NCBI GenBank assembly: GCA_033065855.1
Contig: JAVXUO010001650.1
Location: 62,001-126,000, forward strand
Length of the DNA: 64,000 bases
Origin: Escallonia rubra
Lineage: Eukaryota; Streptophyta; Magnoliopsida; Escalloniales; Escalloniaceae
Reading direction: 5' to 3'
Made by a program: the position numbers and the translations under genes. Positions 46,501 to 57,949 of the stretch are shown here, piece by piece; position 1 is the first letter of the stretch; the number at the start of each line of letters is the position of its first letter. Under the pieces are notes generated by a model. That model saw nothing but the letters and a program-made list of their open reading frames with translations, had not been told where the DNA came from and searched no databases.

Positions 46501-47165
46501 TGTAAAATTTCTTTATTTCTCTATCGGTCATGCGTACCTTGACAGCCCAAAGACAGGACAAAAAGAATTTTCAATAACCACAACTAGTTTAAGAGATGAG
46601 CAGTCCCACATTCCTTCCAAAATCTTGGAAAATGAGATGGCACACTCAGGTTTTTGACGCAATTAAAAAACAGAGAACGCAAGCGCAGTCGGTCATCTTT
46701 CCTCATAAAACAACTACATGTCAGCACTTCCAGCTGCTAATCGAAATTTTTTCTTTTCAAAAACCTTAAAAAAGGACTGATGCACACTAACATAAAACCG
46801 AGGCATCAGAAGGAGAATTAACTAACAGATATCATCAATTAAGAAATTTCCATGCAATCCAATAAACAAGTAATACGAGCACTCAAACAACAGATATCAT
46901 CAATTAAGAAAACCCTAAACCCTAGGTTCATCTTATCGCGCAAGCTCCGTCTGACAATTGCAAGCAACTAGAAGCCGTAACTAACGAAGCAGACCAAACA
47001 GATTTTCATTGCCCAATGTCATTCTAACAAAGAGCCTAAGCGAGACAAAACGAGAATTAAGATTATAATTTTGAAATGAATCGATACGAAACATCAAATT
47101 ACATAGACGAAAAAGAGGAGAGAGGACACCAACCCTCCGTCCATCTCAAAGTCTTCGTCCGCCAT
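43503..47165 (-). CDS. NRPB6: RNA polymerase subunit 6 (RPB6), six exons, 145 aa
   Basis: RPB6 is a small shared subunit of nuclear RNA polymerases (I, II, III and the plant-specific IV/V), needed for assembly and clamp stability. Exons on the minus strand: 47165-47134, 45585-45552, 45448-45267, 45180-45129, 43762-43695 and 43572-43503. All introns are GT-AG, and the exon phases join into 145 codons plus TAG, about the size of Arabidopsis NRPB6A. Residues 1-57 are acidic ([16 protein letters not shown] ...). The conserved domain follows: [19 protein letters not shown] (58-76), [19 protein letters not shown] (84-102), [13 protein letters not shown] (110-122) and [19 protein letters not shown] (127-145). 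No break was found, so it appears functional. Introns 1 and 4 are long (1548 and 1366 bp). The start is the only ATG giving the MADED N-terminus. Whether it is the A or B paralogue is unknown. Confidence 0.95.
43763..45128 (-). other. RPB6 intron 4 (1366 bp)
   Basis: Bounded by GTAAGC (plus 45128 downward) and TTTCAG (ending 43763). AT-rich with T and A runs (for example 44268-44277). No nested element or gene recognised. Confidence 0.85.
45586..47133 (-). other. RPB6 intron 1 (1548 bp)
   Basis: The donor GGAGG/GTTGGT at 47133 and the acceptor TGTGTAG at 45586 splice 32 nt of exon 1 to exon 2 in frame. The intron begins 32 nt after the start codon. It holds a telo-box near its 5' end (46910-46925). 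No transposon recognised. Confidence 0.85.
46910..46925 (+). promoter_or_regulatory. Telo-box in RPB6 first intron
   Basis: aaaccctaaaccctag is a tandem plant telomere-like motif (AAACCCTA). Telo-boxes occur near transcription starts of many plant genes for translation and transcription machinery and act with TGGGCY (site II) elements. One lies here about 240 bp inside the gene. A regulatory role is inference. Confidence 0.6.
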
Positions 47166-47733
47166 TTTTTTTCCGAGCTGAAGATTTGCAGAGACCCTTA
47201 CGTTTGAGCGTGTTGAGTGAAACAGCAAACGCCCTCAAATGCCTCCAGGTCTTTCTTACGGGTCGGTTACTTTAGGGCCGAGCTTGTGTAGCATGAAAGC
47301 TTCGACTCGTTACAGGCCGGCTCAACTATGCTATTCGAAAAGCATGTGATTTGGGTCACGGTTGAAATCCGAAGTAGATTGTGAATCGAGCTCGGGCCCG
47401 ATTTAGCAGGGTCCGATGCGTTCCGACACTCATTCCAGACTCCGGGTTGGGCTTTGGCGCACGCGCCCATTAATTTGAACGGGTCATTTACTTGGGTACC
47501 CCATTGTACATGGGCTTAAATGGATGGCCAGTGGGCACCATTACAACCATGAGTAAAACATCATGCAAATTTCTGAGGCAAAAGAAAATTGTTTTCGGGA
47601 TTGACGGAGAAAAAGATGCATCTGATATTAGCATTTTTGTTAAAGACATCGGATTTGTGCGCATGGCGGAGGGTTTCATGAAATGATGGTTGTGTATTGT
47701 GGTTGTAGCAGTGGTGAAAGTGGTGGTGGTAGG
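47166..47733. promoter_or_regulatory. RPB6 upstream region with TGGGCT (site II-like) motifs
   Basis: Sequence between the RPB6 start codon and the Gypsy 3 LTR. tgggct occurs at 47448-47453 and 47511-47516, and gggccc near 47395. No TATA box is obvious in the first 100 bp. Two short overlapping frames at 47488-47686 have no recognisable product. Gypsy 3 inserted only about 570 bp upstream of the ATG, so the promoter must be compact or overlap the LTR (inference). Confidence 0.5.
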
Positions 47734-48697
47734 TGCGACACCCTCAACCCTGGTGACATCACAAGGCTGGGTTATCGATCATAATCTCAATCAAACTCTG
47801 TGCAAAATACAGAGTAACTACACCTTCATACACCATTAAACGCTCTAAAATGCGTCCTTTCAAATTTTCTTACAAGCATACATCACACTGCAACGGAAGA
47901 TTTTCAAGTCATTAAACAACATATACATTTACAATGTAATACACGACTGTAGTCGTGTAACTCCTATCAATTTATCTCGCAACTCAATCTTTGTCTTACA
48001 ATTTCTAAGTTGTCTAACATCAATCAACTTATCCTCTTGCTCAACTTTTCTTGCGTGTTTCATTTCCCTTGCTAGAGGGTTCCCCTTGGTCAACCTTATA
48101 GCCTGCGCAACACAACATAAAGAATGAGCGCAAATCGCCCAGTAAAGACAACACGTGGAGTATCGTGTACAAGTGATTCGAAAGACTCGGAAGAATAATA
48201 CTCATATCAACGATAGAAATGAATCAAGAGTATTCAATAAATTTAGCAACAATATAATTTGTCAAACGATAATTTTTCTTTCGTTAGATTGAGCGGCTTC
48301 AAGGCCCAACAGAACAGCATTATTGCTACCTCATCATGGACAAGACTGATTGACTGACGGACTATTCAAGTGAACGCTAAAATAGAAAATCGTAAAAATA
48401 AACATCAACGAAGTACAAGTCATTCAAAACATTAACATCGAAATAAAATCAAATGCAATGCAACTGAGGCCCGACAGACTGGACTCGACCAGACATGACC
48501 GACTCGACTCGCGCGCCATACATTTTATTTGCCAGTGATCATATTTCACAAGCCATCCTCCTCATTTTTTATGTCCCATTATACGGGATGTTCATCTTAG
48601 TCTCAAATAATCAAAAGAGACGTTGTCATCAAGAAGGGAATTCACAAGAGTATTTGTCCCTAACCGCGTTACAGCTGAACAACAAGGCTTAATCAAC

Positions 48698-49360
48698 GGC
48701 GGACTAAGGAAAAATTATTCCACCTTATGCCCTCAACATCATAATCCAAACAAGAGATTCTGGATCAAAAGATCAACCGGTGTTTTAAACATAATAATAG
48801 GGATTCAACATAAGTATCATTAACAAGGCGGACTCGGGAGAAATTTAAGCATAAGTCCTCAACAACGCTCTTAAATAGAAGGAATATCGATCATCAATTA
48901 TTACTGACATCACATAACCACCACACAACAATCTCTACATAACATTACCAAACAACGACAGGTCGGACTCGGGAGAAATTTGCCACAAGCCCTCAACAAC
49001 GTCCTTAAATAGGAGAAATGTCAGTTACCAATAAGTGCCTACATTGCACCACAACAACGCATCATCTCTACATAACATCATTAAATCAACGATAGGATGG
49101 ACTTGGGAGAAATTTAACCATAAGTCCTCAACAACGTTCTTAAATAGGAGGAATATCGGTCGTCAATAATTATCGACATCACATAGCCACCACACAACAA
49201 TCCCCACGTAATATCATCACCAACGTTAGGTATGCTAATCGAATCGAATCATAGCAAATACTAGGACACAAATTATTCTTACCAAACTTCAGTAACGAGG
49301 CTGACTAAGGGAAATTATTCTACCTTAAGTCCTCAACAACATAATTCAAATAAACGAATA
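48698..49360 (-). repeat. Tandem array of about 130-bp units inside the LTR
   Basis: Units start near 48698, 48829, 48962, 49087 and 49298. Each has ggact(c/a)(g)gg(g)aaat..., then aagtcctcaacaacg and ttaaatagga(a/g)gaatatc, followed by caccacacaacaat in three of them. The first and last units belong to a diverged subtype (attattccaccttaxgccctcaac). There are five units, the last spaced wider. Confidence 0.75.
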
Positions 49361-50669
49361 CTGGTCACAATGACTACCGGTATTAAATCATAACAACAAG
49401 AGTCTACAAAAGCATCATCAACATGGCATGTTAATCGAAACAATGAATTAGCATATCAGAACCACATTACACTTACCTGATTGGCTTATAGCCGACGCAC
49501 ATCGCAACCTCTGACCGCAACGAGCGGGGTCACTTGATCAAAATAAGACCTTACTCGTCATGTATCATTTAAACATCCACGCACACTTTATTCTAACCCT
49601 CCCCATTTAACCACTCATAGCATTTTACAACAGCTAGTTAATCTGATCCGATAATCGGATCCTTAACCTAACATTATCGACGCTTTATGGATAACAACCC
49701 TCTAATTTTCGATGTATTAACAATATTCCTCACTACCCGTCACTCCGAACGCTTAATAACACGCGTGCCCAAAATTTAGCGCCAACATGGTAAAATTACC
49801 AAAATACCACCTGATGGCCGCTACACCACTAACACCCCCAAAACACTTTCCAGATGTACTATATTCATTTATAGGCCAAATTGTCCTTCAAAAAATTTTA
49901 AAGGGAAAATTACCAAAATGCCCCTGAGGGTTCACTACCTCCCCAACACCCCAAATCTACTTCAAAACAACATTTCAGGTGTTTTACAATCATTCCCGGA
50001 CTAACAAGTCCTCCGAAAAGTTTTATAGGAAATATTTACAAAAATATCCCGCTCTTGGTAGCAAATTACCCAAATGCCCCCTGGGGGTTTTCGGCACCTG
50101 AAAAACTCCAAAACCGCTTTACAATGCTATTTTAAGAGTGCGGAAGTCAATTTTTTTTAGCTTAAAAGCATTTTTAAAAAAATTTGCCCGAAAATCCTGA
50201 ACCGGTGTCCGAACCGAGCGCTTAAAAGTTCGTTCGGCCAATAATAGGTATCAACTTTAGAATGATCCGAAATCTTGGAAAATGAAACATCTCAGCATCC
50301 TAGGGTCCTCATAAAATTTTCGCGCGAAACCGCACTAGTTTGTTATTTTAAATTTCACCAAAACGTTTCACGGTAACCGCATCGGTTAACCCTCTTTCCG
50401 ACCTCGAAAAAATCAGATATATTTCCACATTCTAGATTTCATAAAAAAATAACTAGATTCTCTTTTTTGTACTTTGCCCAAATCTGTCTCGAACTATTTT
50501 CTAAAATTCGAACAATGAACTGTTGGGGATAAAACGGTATTTCGCGACACTTTGTAGTCAAATCTTAATCCTAAATGCTTTTTACTGTTCACTTTCTGGT
50601 CTTCTACCTCTCGGCAGTCCTCCCCCCTATTTTTTCAGTCAAATTCACATACACCCCCTTGCAGAAGTG

Positions 50670-51010
50670 CCCACCTCCACTTTCCTTTACCCACACACAC
50701 ACATATCTAAATTTATACACCCTTATATACACACTAACACACCCACAAATCATACACACACATATCAACACAAGCAGCCTCCATGGTTGCTCCTCTTTCC
50801 CTTCACCCTCACGCACAGACACAAACACACAAAAGAAAATCCTTAGAAATCAATAGAGAGAGGTTACCCTTTTCCTCTTCCTCTTTCTCTTTCTCTTTCT
50901 TCTTCTTTCCCTCCTCTTTTCTTCTTCCTTTCTTCCCATGTTTCTCTCTTTCTGCCGAGGCCTGTTTATCCTTTCTTTCCTTTTTCTTTTTCTTTTCTTC
51001 TTTTTCCCTC
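50670..51010. repeat. CA-rich and CT-rich low-complexity tract
   Basis: cacacacatatcta and similar at 50690-50840 are followed by (ttc/ctttt)n at 50872-51008. This is the counterpart of the GT-rich tracts in the plus-strand copies of family A. ORFs here are artefacts. Confidence 0.7.
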
Positions 51011-51538
51011 TTTAATTCCACTTAATTTAATTTTCTATTATTTAATGCTCTTAGTCACCTCCTTTTAAGTAGGAGGTGCCCACTCATCTTCAAATTTCCC
51101 TTTCCCTTACGACACCTCTCCATACCACTCATCCCAATTTTTCAAAATTAAAATTTGGCCCCTCAACTTTCCTATATTACACTTTGACCCCATAACTTTT
51201 AGAAAATTGCATTTTAGCCCCAACATTTTTTGTAAAATTACATTTTGGTCCCAAAGCCAAACTAACCCTCATTTAACTTCCTAACACTTAATTGTCACCA
51301 AAATAGTGTTACTAATGAAAATAACCCCCTTTAATTAACCTAATTCATGGTTAGATTAATTTTTTTTATCTGTATTTTCAAGGTATCACATCCTCCCCCC
51401 TTAAATAAATTTCGTCCTCGAAATAGGGACAAACCTCATTCTGCAAACAGATGTAGATATTATTACCGCATCCACGCCTCTGGTTTCAAAGTGGCTTCTT
51501 CTACCGCATGATTTCCCCAAATAATTTTGACCACCGGC

Positions 51539-52988
51539 CAGTGTTATTAAAAGTGCGCCTAGGCACAAGGCCTCGCTAAGGCTCACCACCCATGCCTCGC
51601 CAAGGCTAGGCTCAGCGCGATCAAGAAGGCGGGCGCCTGGACTCATCAGGCGCAAGGCGCTGCACGGCACGGGAGGCGCACGTCTAGAGGGTGTTGAGCC
51701 AGGTGTTGATGATTTTGATGGAGGTTTCTGGCGACGTGGACATGCCGGAGAGAGCGAGGACGTTCGAGTTGTTGATGGAGCGGGCGTCGCCGGGCGAGAG
51801 GCAGGTGGCGACGAAGACGCCGGGGAACTTGTTGGCAAAGATGGAGACGCCGACGCCGGTGCCGCAGGCGATGAGGCCGAAGGTTTGGATGGCCGTGGGG
51901 GAGGCTGCGACGGTGCCCGCGGCGGCCGATCTCCTCGGCGACGGAGTAGTACTTGTCGGTGCCGAGATCCTCGACGTCGATGCGGAGGGAGCAAATCCAA
52001 AGGGGTTGATGGTTGTGATAGAATTTTGGACTCATCTGCTTAATGGTCAGCTGGAATCTGGTTTGCAATTGTGCTGTGCTGGAAATCCTTTCAGAATTTT
52101 CTTGGTGAGACCGAAACAGTTGCTTTGTTGTTTGGCTTCTCCAAATAAATTGATATCATTTCTTGAAAATATAGAACATCATTTCGTTTAGGCACAATTG
52201 TGAAAATATAGCACATCATTCATGGGTAGCTACTATGAGACTCGTGTGTTTTAAACTTTAGAGCAAGTATTACATAATCTTGATCATTTTAAATCGTTGT
52301 AACGGGAGTCAAATGCAATATTAGGAGGGTTTGTGGAACACAGTACTATATATGGAGCGGTTATAGATGATTGGAACCATTATTTCTGAACTACCTAATA
52401 TTTTTTGCTTTTAGAAACCTTGTTGTTACAATAGTGACGAATATAGTTGTATTGAAAAAAACACAAAATTGACCTAAAAGGCCATGAAGCTGATAAAGGG
52501 CCACGAAATCAACATACATACACGAATAACAACTCCATTCAGTAAGCATCACGTGAATAAATTGAAAACAATATAAACAAAAGTTGTAGCAGTCTTGCAA
52601 AAAACTTAGCTTCAAAGTATTGGTTATGACATAACATATTTTCTAAACAAAAGCCCTACTCAAAAAGAGGTAAATAAAAGGGGAAGTGACATTTGAATTT
52701 CTCTTTTATCGCTAAAAATCTTAAAAATCACATGTACAACTTTTAGAGACAAAAAAGAGTATAAATATTATAATCTTCCCCATTCCAAATAAGTACTCCA
52801 CTTCCTAAATATCAACAATTCTGACCCATCATGATTTATTTTACGTAATTTTATTATTTTAATGCACTATTATTTTATTTATTTATATTTATTTTAATAT
52901 TGCGCCTTGCTTCGAAAAGGTGCGCGCCTGCGCCTAGGCTCTAGGGACCTTTTGTACTTTAGGTGCATCGGCGCCTTTAATAACACTG
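51539..52988. mobile_element. hAT element carrying a captured host gene fragment
   Basis: The ends are inverted: cagtgttattaaa at 51539 and tttaataacactg at 52988 (13 bp perfect), each followed by imperfect gcgcctaggc-type repeats (51555 and about 52929). The flanks are ccaccggc (51531-51538) and ccaccgac (52989-52996), an 8-bp duplication with one mismatch. It sits in the Gypsy 3 integrase tail, whose reading resumes on each side. At 1450 bp with no transposase it is non-autonomous. The left third (51660-52020) is GC-rich captured coding sequence; the rest is AT-rich. Confidence 0.88.
51687..52000 (-). pseudogene. Captured DRT102/RpiB-like gene fragment
   Basis: The minus strand reads SLRIDVEDLGTDKYYSVAEEIGR, then after a one-base frame change GLIACGTGVGVSIFANKFPG, VATCLSPGDA, SINNSNVLALSGMST and IKIINTWLNTL, then a TAG (51686-51684). 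This is the RpiB/LacAB sugar-isomerase domain as in the plant protein DRT102 (ACGTGVG and ANK-PGV are the phosphate/substrate-site segments). Only about 105 of the domain's roughly 140 residues remain. There is no start and no cupin half. No intron is seen in the fragment. It lies wholly inside the hAT element, so it was captured from a host gene and is not a resident gene. Confidence 0.85.
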
Positions 52989-55049
52989 CCACCGACATCA
53001 ATATACAATATGTTCCTCTCTATTAATCACATGTATCGGTGCCTCCTGGTACGAGATATTATCTCAAATTTTAACTTGTTCCAACTAGATCTCATACATA
53101 GAAGCGGGATCATATTTCCTCAACATTGATACGGGATACACGTTATGCAATAAACTCAGTCCTGGACATAGATCAAACCTGTATGCTATCTTCTCAATCC
53201 TAGACAGGATTTTAAACGGTCTGATGAACCTCGGACTTAACTTTCCTTACTTCCGGAGTCACATGATTTCTTCCCACGGTGACACTTATAAAAATTACTA
53301 GGTCACCTACTCCAAACTTAAATATCCTACGCCTCTTGTCAACATAGCTTTTCTGCTAGCTTTGCACAGTACGAATTCTTTCTTGAATAACTGTCACTTT
53401 GCTTTCTGTTTCTTTGCACAATTTCGTGCGAAAATAGTTTTTGTTCTCCAATATATCCCAACAAATAGGCGAGCGACATCTTCAGCCACACAACACTTCA
53501 TAAAGAGCCATTTCTATGCTCGACTAATAGTCATTGTTATAGGAGAATTCGACTAAGGGTAACTGTTCACCCATGCCCTGCCAAAATAATTAATGTAGGC
53601 CTTTAACACTCTTCCAATATTTATGTCGTACATCCTGATTGGCCACCCGTCTGAGGTAGAAGGCCGTCCTCACGATCAACTTTGTTTTTATTTCTTCTTG
53701 AAAACTTTTCCAAATTCTAAATATGAACCTTACGTCTCTGTCGGACGTAGAAGTTACTGGAACTCCATAACGACTAACCACTCGCTTAATATAAGTTTGG
53801 ACAAGTCGTTCAGAAGAATATTCTTCTCGGATAAGAACAAATCAGGATATATTTGTCAACCTATCCACTACAACCCAGATAGATGTATATCTCGTAGTTG
53901 TTCATGGTAACCTTACATAAAAGCTATTGTAATGTGTTCCCACTTCCACTCAGGTACAAGGAGTGGTTCCAATTGTCTAATGATTTTTTTATGATTGACC
54001 TTTACATGTTGGCAGGTCAAACATCGGGATACAAACTTTGATATATCTCACTTCATGCTAGCCGTAACTCATGGTACATTTCCGTCTCCTTTGAGTGAAT
54101 CGGTACTTAAAACTATGAGTACCCTTCATAATTTCTTTTCTTGGTTCATCATTAGGCAGATCATATATCAAACCTTCATATTCATACTTATCATCTCGTC
54201 ACAATCAAAATTTTCCTTTTCCCCTTTTGAAACCTTGCTTGATTTTAGGCATCTTTTCGTCTTGACCTTAAGCTTCTTTGATTCGATCAAGAAACGTTGG
54301 TCGCATATGTCCTTTTCTCCTTAACTCGAACTTTGATTTCGAGCCTGTTCAAATCCTCAATGGTAACTTTTGGCTTAGTAATCACTGCAATCAGTTTTCC
54401 CAATTAAGCATCTTAGAGAAATTCTAAATGACTCTTCGGTAGCCTCCAGCTGAGCCTAGAAAGCTACTAATCTCAAATGCCGATGTTTGAGGATTTTTAT
54501 TTGTCAGCTTTTCAGCCTTTCCCGAATCCCCTAACATTCTTCCACATGTACATCCATAATTCCTCGTCAAAATTCACATTCTATGAATTCGACATACCAC
54601 TTAGGGCTTTCTTAAGATTTGGAAAACTTGTATTTAATTATTGTACAAGCTCCCCCTTCCTTTTAGAACCATTCATAATGTCATCAATAAGGTGACGACA
54701 CAATGATCATGTATTGTCAAAAGTCATAAAGTTCCTTACTTGGTTGGCTAACATAGTGCATGTACCTAAATCGACTGGCCAAGTCCGGATGTACGTTGAT
54801 TACAAGTGATACGTCATTTTGAAGGAGAACTTCAGTATTTTCATACTATCTTTATACTGAGAATCTGCATTGCATGGTGGATTCATCTCAAGGTGATTCT
54901 AAGTTCTCTAAGCCATCATCATCGAAAGGTAATTTTACTCTGCTTTCTGGTTTAGTCTTGAAAAGTCTAGCGTATTCCCCTCCCAGCGACCAATTTCGGT
55001 CTACAAAATAGTCTTTTCTACAAAGAGCCTTTCAAATTTATTTTCTTAT

Positions 55050-57817
55050 TTTATTTCCATGTCAAAGACCAAAGTTTAGATCACCTCCGTAGGGTCCGAG
55101 TTTGAACTATAATGATTTTGATCCTAGTTTGTCCGACTGGGTACTTAAGCCATTTGACCCCAGTTGTTAACGGTAGGTTAAATGTTATTTTATTGCCAAT
55201 TTATGTGTTACATGTTTTACGGCCAAATCTTCAATAAAAACACAGTAAATACCAAAAGCAAACGGTGAGTGCCTAACACCTTCCCACCATATAACTTAGT
55301 CTCCAAACCCATCAATTCTGTTTTCAGTACGTTAGAAGCATGTTTTGCATTTTAGAGTCTTTTAGGGCTTTTTCTTATTTTTTTTCTTTATTTTTAAAAA
55401 ATAAGATGGACGATTCTGAATTCCTTTCTTGGGACCTTTCCCGGGTCCGGATGGAAGAATTTTCGAGGCGGTTTGCTACAGCTAATTTCTGGCATCTTCT
55501 CATTCAATTCAACTCCAATAACATTATGCGCACATAATCAACTGTCAGAGATGGCTCAGAATTTGCAGAACGATTTGTCTTTGTGCACATGGATTTCTCG
55601 TGCCATTCAAGGGTTGCCAATTAATATGTCCACCATTTTGCCAAATGTCATTACAGATCAAATCGGGGAATGATTCCTCCATGTGCATCCTCTCCTACAT
55701 TGCTCATTACGGATTCCCTTACTCCTTCCATCCACTTTGTATAGTTAGTAGAAATGTGATGGAAAAAAGCAATCTTGCCCGCTGCCTCCTGTTTCGGATA
55801 GTCAAAGTCAAAGTACCCCTGCCATAATAAAATGAAAAAAATTGATTAATCAATATGTCGGCATATGGCATTTTTCTTGTAGTGATATATTTTCAACAAA
55901 GTGCATATATTCTTGTCATAAAGAGAGCTAGTGAGTCACAAATTGAAAGAAGGCTACTAAGGGACGTAAGTAACATCTACATAGGTTTTGTGGTATTTGA
56001 TAGAAACATCAATCATAGACTTACCAAAAATTGTTGCCAAAGCATCTATGTCCTTTCAAGGTGCTTCTTCTAGCTTGACCACATCAGAAAATAACAATTC
56101 ATATTCACCGTAAAGATAGCTTCTATTATAGTCCATGCCTCGTCCTTAATGAAGCTAATTTATGAAATTGTAAGAGTGTTAGGATGAAGTAGAGAATGAA
56201 TAAACAATGATATTTTACACTGGTAAATAAGCAGTAGAGGTTAATATTTTCTTATGAACAATGATTCTCTTTTTTGAGCCTGGTGAAAGCATTCTTGCGA
56301 TTGCTTATGTCGCACCTCTGGTACGATGAAAAGCTGCCAAAAAGCATATCCGGGATAATACGTGAGAATTTTACTGCAACTTCATTGTTCAAACAAAAAA
56401 CAAATATCACCCAATCTTCCATATAGTGCACTATCAATTAAAGCTACATAAGATTCAACCTGCGCGGGCTACTCGGAAGACGAGTTACTTCCACCACGAT
56501 GTCCACTGACCATTCCACCTAGGATGTAGGAAAATATGCTTTATTTTGCAATGCACTAGACCTTTATTGCATAGGTTGACACTCTTGCACAGAGTTGATT
56601 CTCACCTGATGTAAGGCTCACCCCACGATGAGAGTGCACCAATCGATAAAAATCATTTAAGTGCCTTTAGTGTTGTTAAGTGATCATGAATAAAGAAAAT
56701 GTACTGAAATGTTTTCCCAAGTCTTACCTAATACCTCAAAAAATAGCTAGAAAGGCATCATAAACCATTCTAACCAACTCAATCCTATCCAATATCATCC
56801 TGCAGGATTGATTTTTTTTTCCTAGGGCTTTATTCTACAAAACTTTGAATTAGGTTTACTTGAATTTCAACAAAGGAAAAGAAAGATTACTCAGAATATT
56901 GGTAAAAAGGCTACCTAAAATCACACCCCTTAATACTACCCACTGAGTTACTCAACAACACACATATGTATACAGTAAATCAGTTACTAAACTATGCAAT
57001 CCTAGGCTATGAAATCAGTATTCTAACTGTAACATTAAGAACTCAGGAGTTTGATACTAGTTCTAGCCTATAGAGAAAAACTTTTTGTGAATAGTAATTC
57101 TAGCTCAAAAGGAACAATTACAGATAATGGAATTGGAACTAAGGAAAGAGATTGAGGCATGAGAGTGAAAGGAAGAATTACATGGCAAGAAAATGAATAA
57201 GAGGAAGATCTGCAGATTGAAGACCTAAATGATTCAAATAAGAACTCTAATTTGATTATTACTTCAAGCAAGGGTTTAAGGCTCCAATCCAAAATCAAAG
57301 CCCTAACTAAAAATAAGATGGAGCAGAGAGGCCTTCATTGAAACCTTCAGAGGGTGTCTGGCACCAATGATGACAGAACTGGGTGAGATGGTGATGCATA
57401 AGGGAAGAGGTGGTTTCCGTCACTGCGAATGTTTTTTATTTTATTTTTGCTTTTTTGGGCAATTGAGAGCATTCAGGCATTAAGAACTCATTTCTGTTTT
57501 GTGTATTTTTGGTTTTTCGTCCTTTATTATATATTTTTTTACTTTTCATTGTTTATAAAATCATTTTCCTATAGCTAAAAATCAAAACAACACAAACAGT
57601 GATGGAAATAACCCTGTCATTAAAATCAGTCAGTAAACTTCCGTCATTATATTATTTGCGACGGAGGATTTTGTTGCTACTTTTTGCTTCCGCCCCTTTT
57701 TTCCCGCCACCATCTTTAAAGCCATATTAGCGACTGCATATAATTCTATCACTCAATTTTGTCTGTTTAGGTGGTTTTTAGCTCAATTTCGTAGCTAAAT
57801 TTTGTCACTAATAGACA
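55050..57817. other. Unassigned DNA, partly CACTA-derived
   Basis: No gene recognised. The motif gtgagtgcctaacaccttccc near 55266 is the reverse of a gggaaggtgttaggcac motif seen in plant retroelement LTRs (from general knowledge), so 55050-55330 may be old LTR. The sequence at 57400-57830, with ccgtcac, gcgacgga and gtcactaatag, is like CACTA subterminal DNA. Confidence 0.4.
55871..55884. repeat. CACTA-type terminus
   Basis: tttttcttgtagtg is the reverse complement of CACTACAAGAAAAA, the En/Spm (CACTA) terminal sequence. No opposite end was found nearby. Confidence 0.5.
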
Positions 57818-57831
57818 TTTTTCTTGTAGTG
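57818..57831. repeat. CACTA-type terminus with subterminal repeats
   Basis: tttttcttgtagtg, preceded by subterminal sequence ctaaattttgtcactaatagaca, is the 3' end of a CACTA element in the same orientation as the one at 55871-55884. The matching 5' end (cactacaagaaa) is absent from the window, so this is a truncated element or a tandem of 3' ends. Confidence 0.65.
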
Positions 57832-57949
57832 AGGGCGTTCTTATCTTGTTCCACCATTTGAGGGTTTCTCTATCCCTGATTTCATGTAGGATTTGCAACG
57901 GGTGGGAATTCAGTAGCAACAAGTTCATCATTCAACAAGTGGCTCCTTG

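Larger units (their letters stand above)
47734..51390 (-). mobile_element. Family A LTR copy 3: 3' LTR of Gypsy 3 (3.66 kb)
   Basis: The plus strand runs from tgcgacacc (47734) to ggtatcaca (51390), so the minus-strand LTR is TGTGATACC...GGTGTCGCA with 9-bp near-perfect inverted ends. Just outside, 51391-51405 (tcctccccccttaaa) is the polypurine tract in antisense. The unusual length comes partly from a 130-bp tandem array (48698-49360) and a CA/CT-rich tract (50670-51010). Segments around 49780-50110 match copy 2 (35240-35420): both repeat ttaccaaaat/ttttggtaa blocks. Confidence 0.85.
51391..55000 (-). pseudogene. Gypsy 3 pol remains (integrase, RNase H, RT), heavily decayed
   Basis: From the PPT upward the minus strand gives FRGRNLFKGGRM (C-terminus), VKIIWGNHAVEEATLK (chromodomain-like end, 51480-51530), and then the hAT insertion. 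Beyond it are integrase C-terminal traces (53150-53360), the integrase core at 53590-53781 (YGVPVTSTSDRDVRF), a finger region near 53990-54030, RNase H and linker pieces near 54180-54350, RT thumb traces (EISSFLGSAGGYRRVI near 54440) and a palm trace near 54690. Every domain is split by frameshifts and stops. It is the oldest-looking Gypsy copy here. Its 5' end is not identified. Confidence 0.7.

Noticed and set aside
50523-51025. His/Thr/Pro-rich, Phe/Ser-rich and Lys/Glu-rich ORFs
   Set aside because: They translate CA and CT/GA simple repeats inside the LTR.
51691-52191. 166-codon plus-strand ORF in the hAT element
   Set aside because: It is the antisense of the RpiB-like fragment, which explains the conserved sequence on the minus strand; GC-rich DNA leaves antisense frames open.
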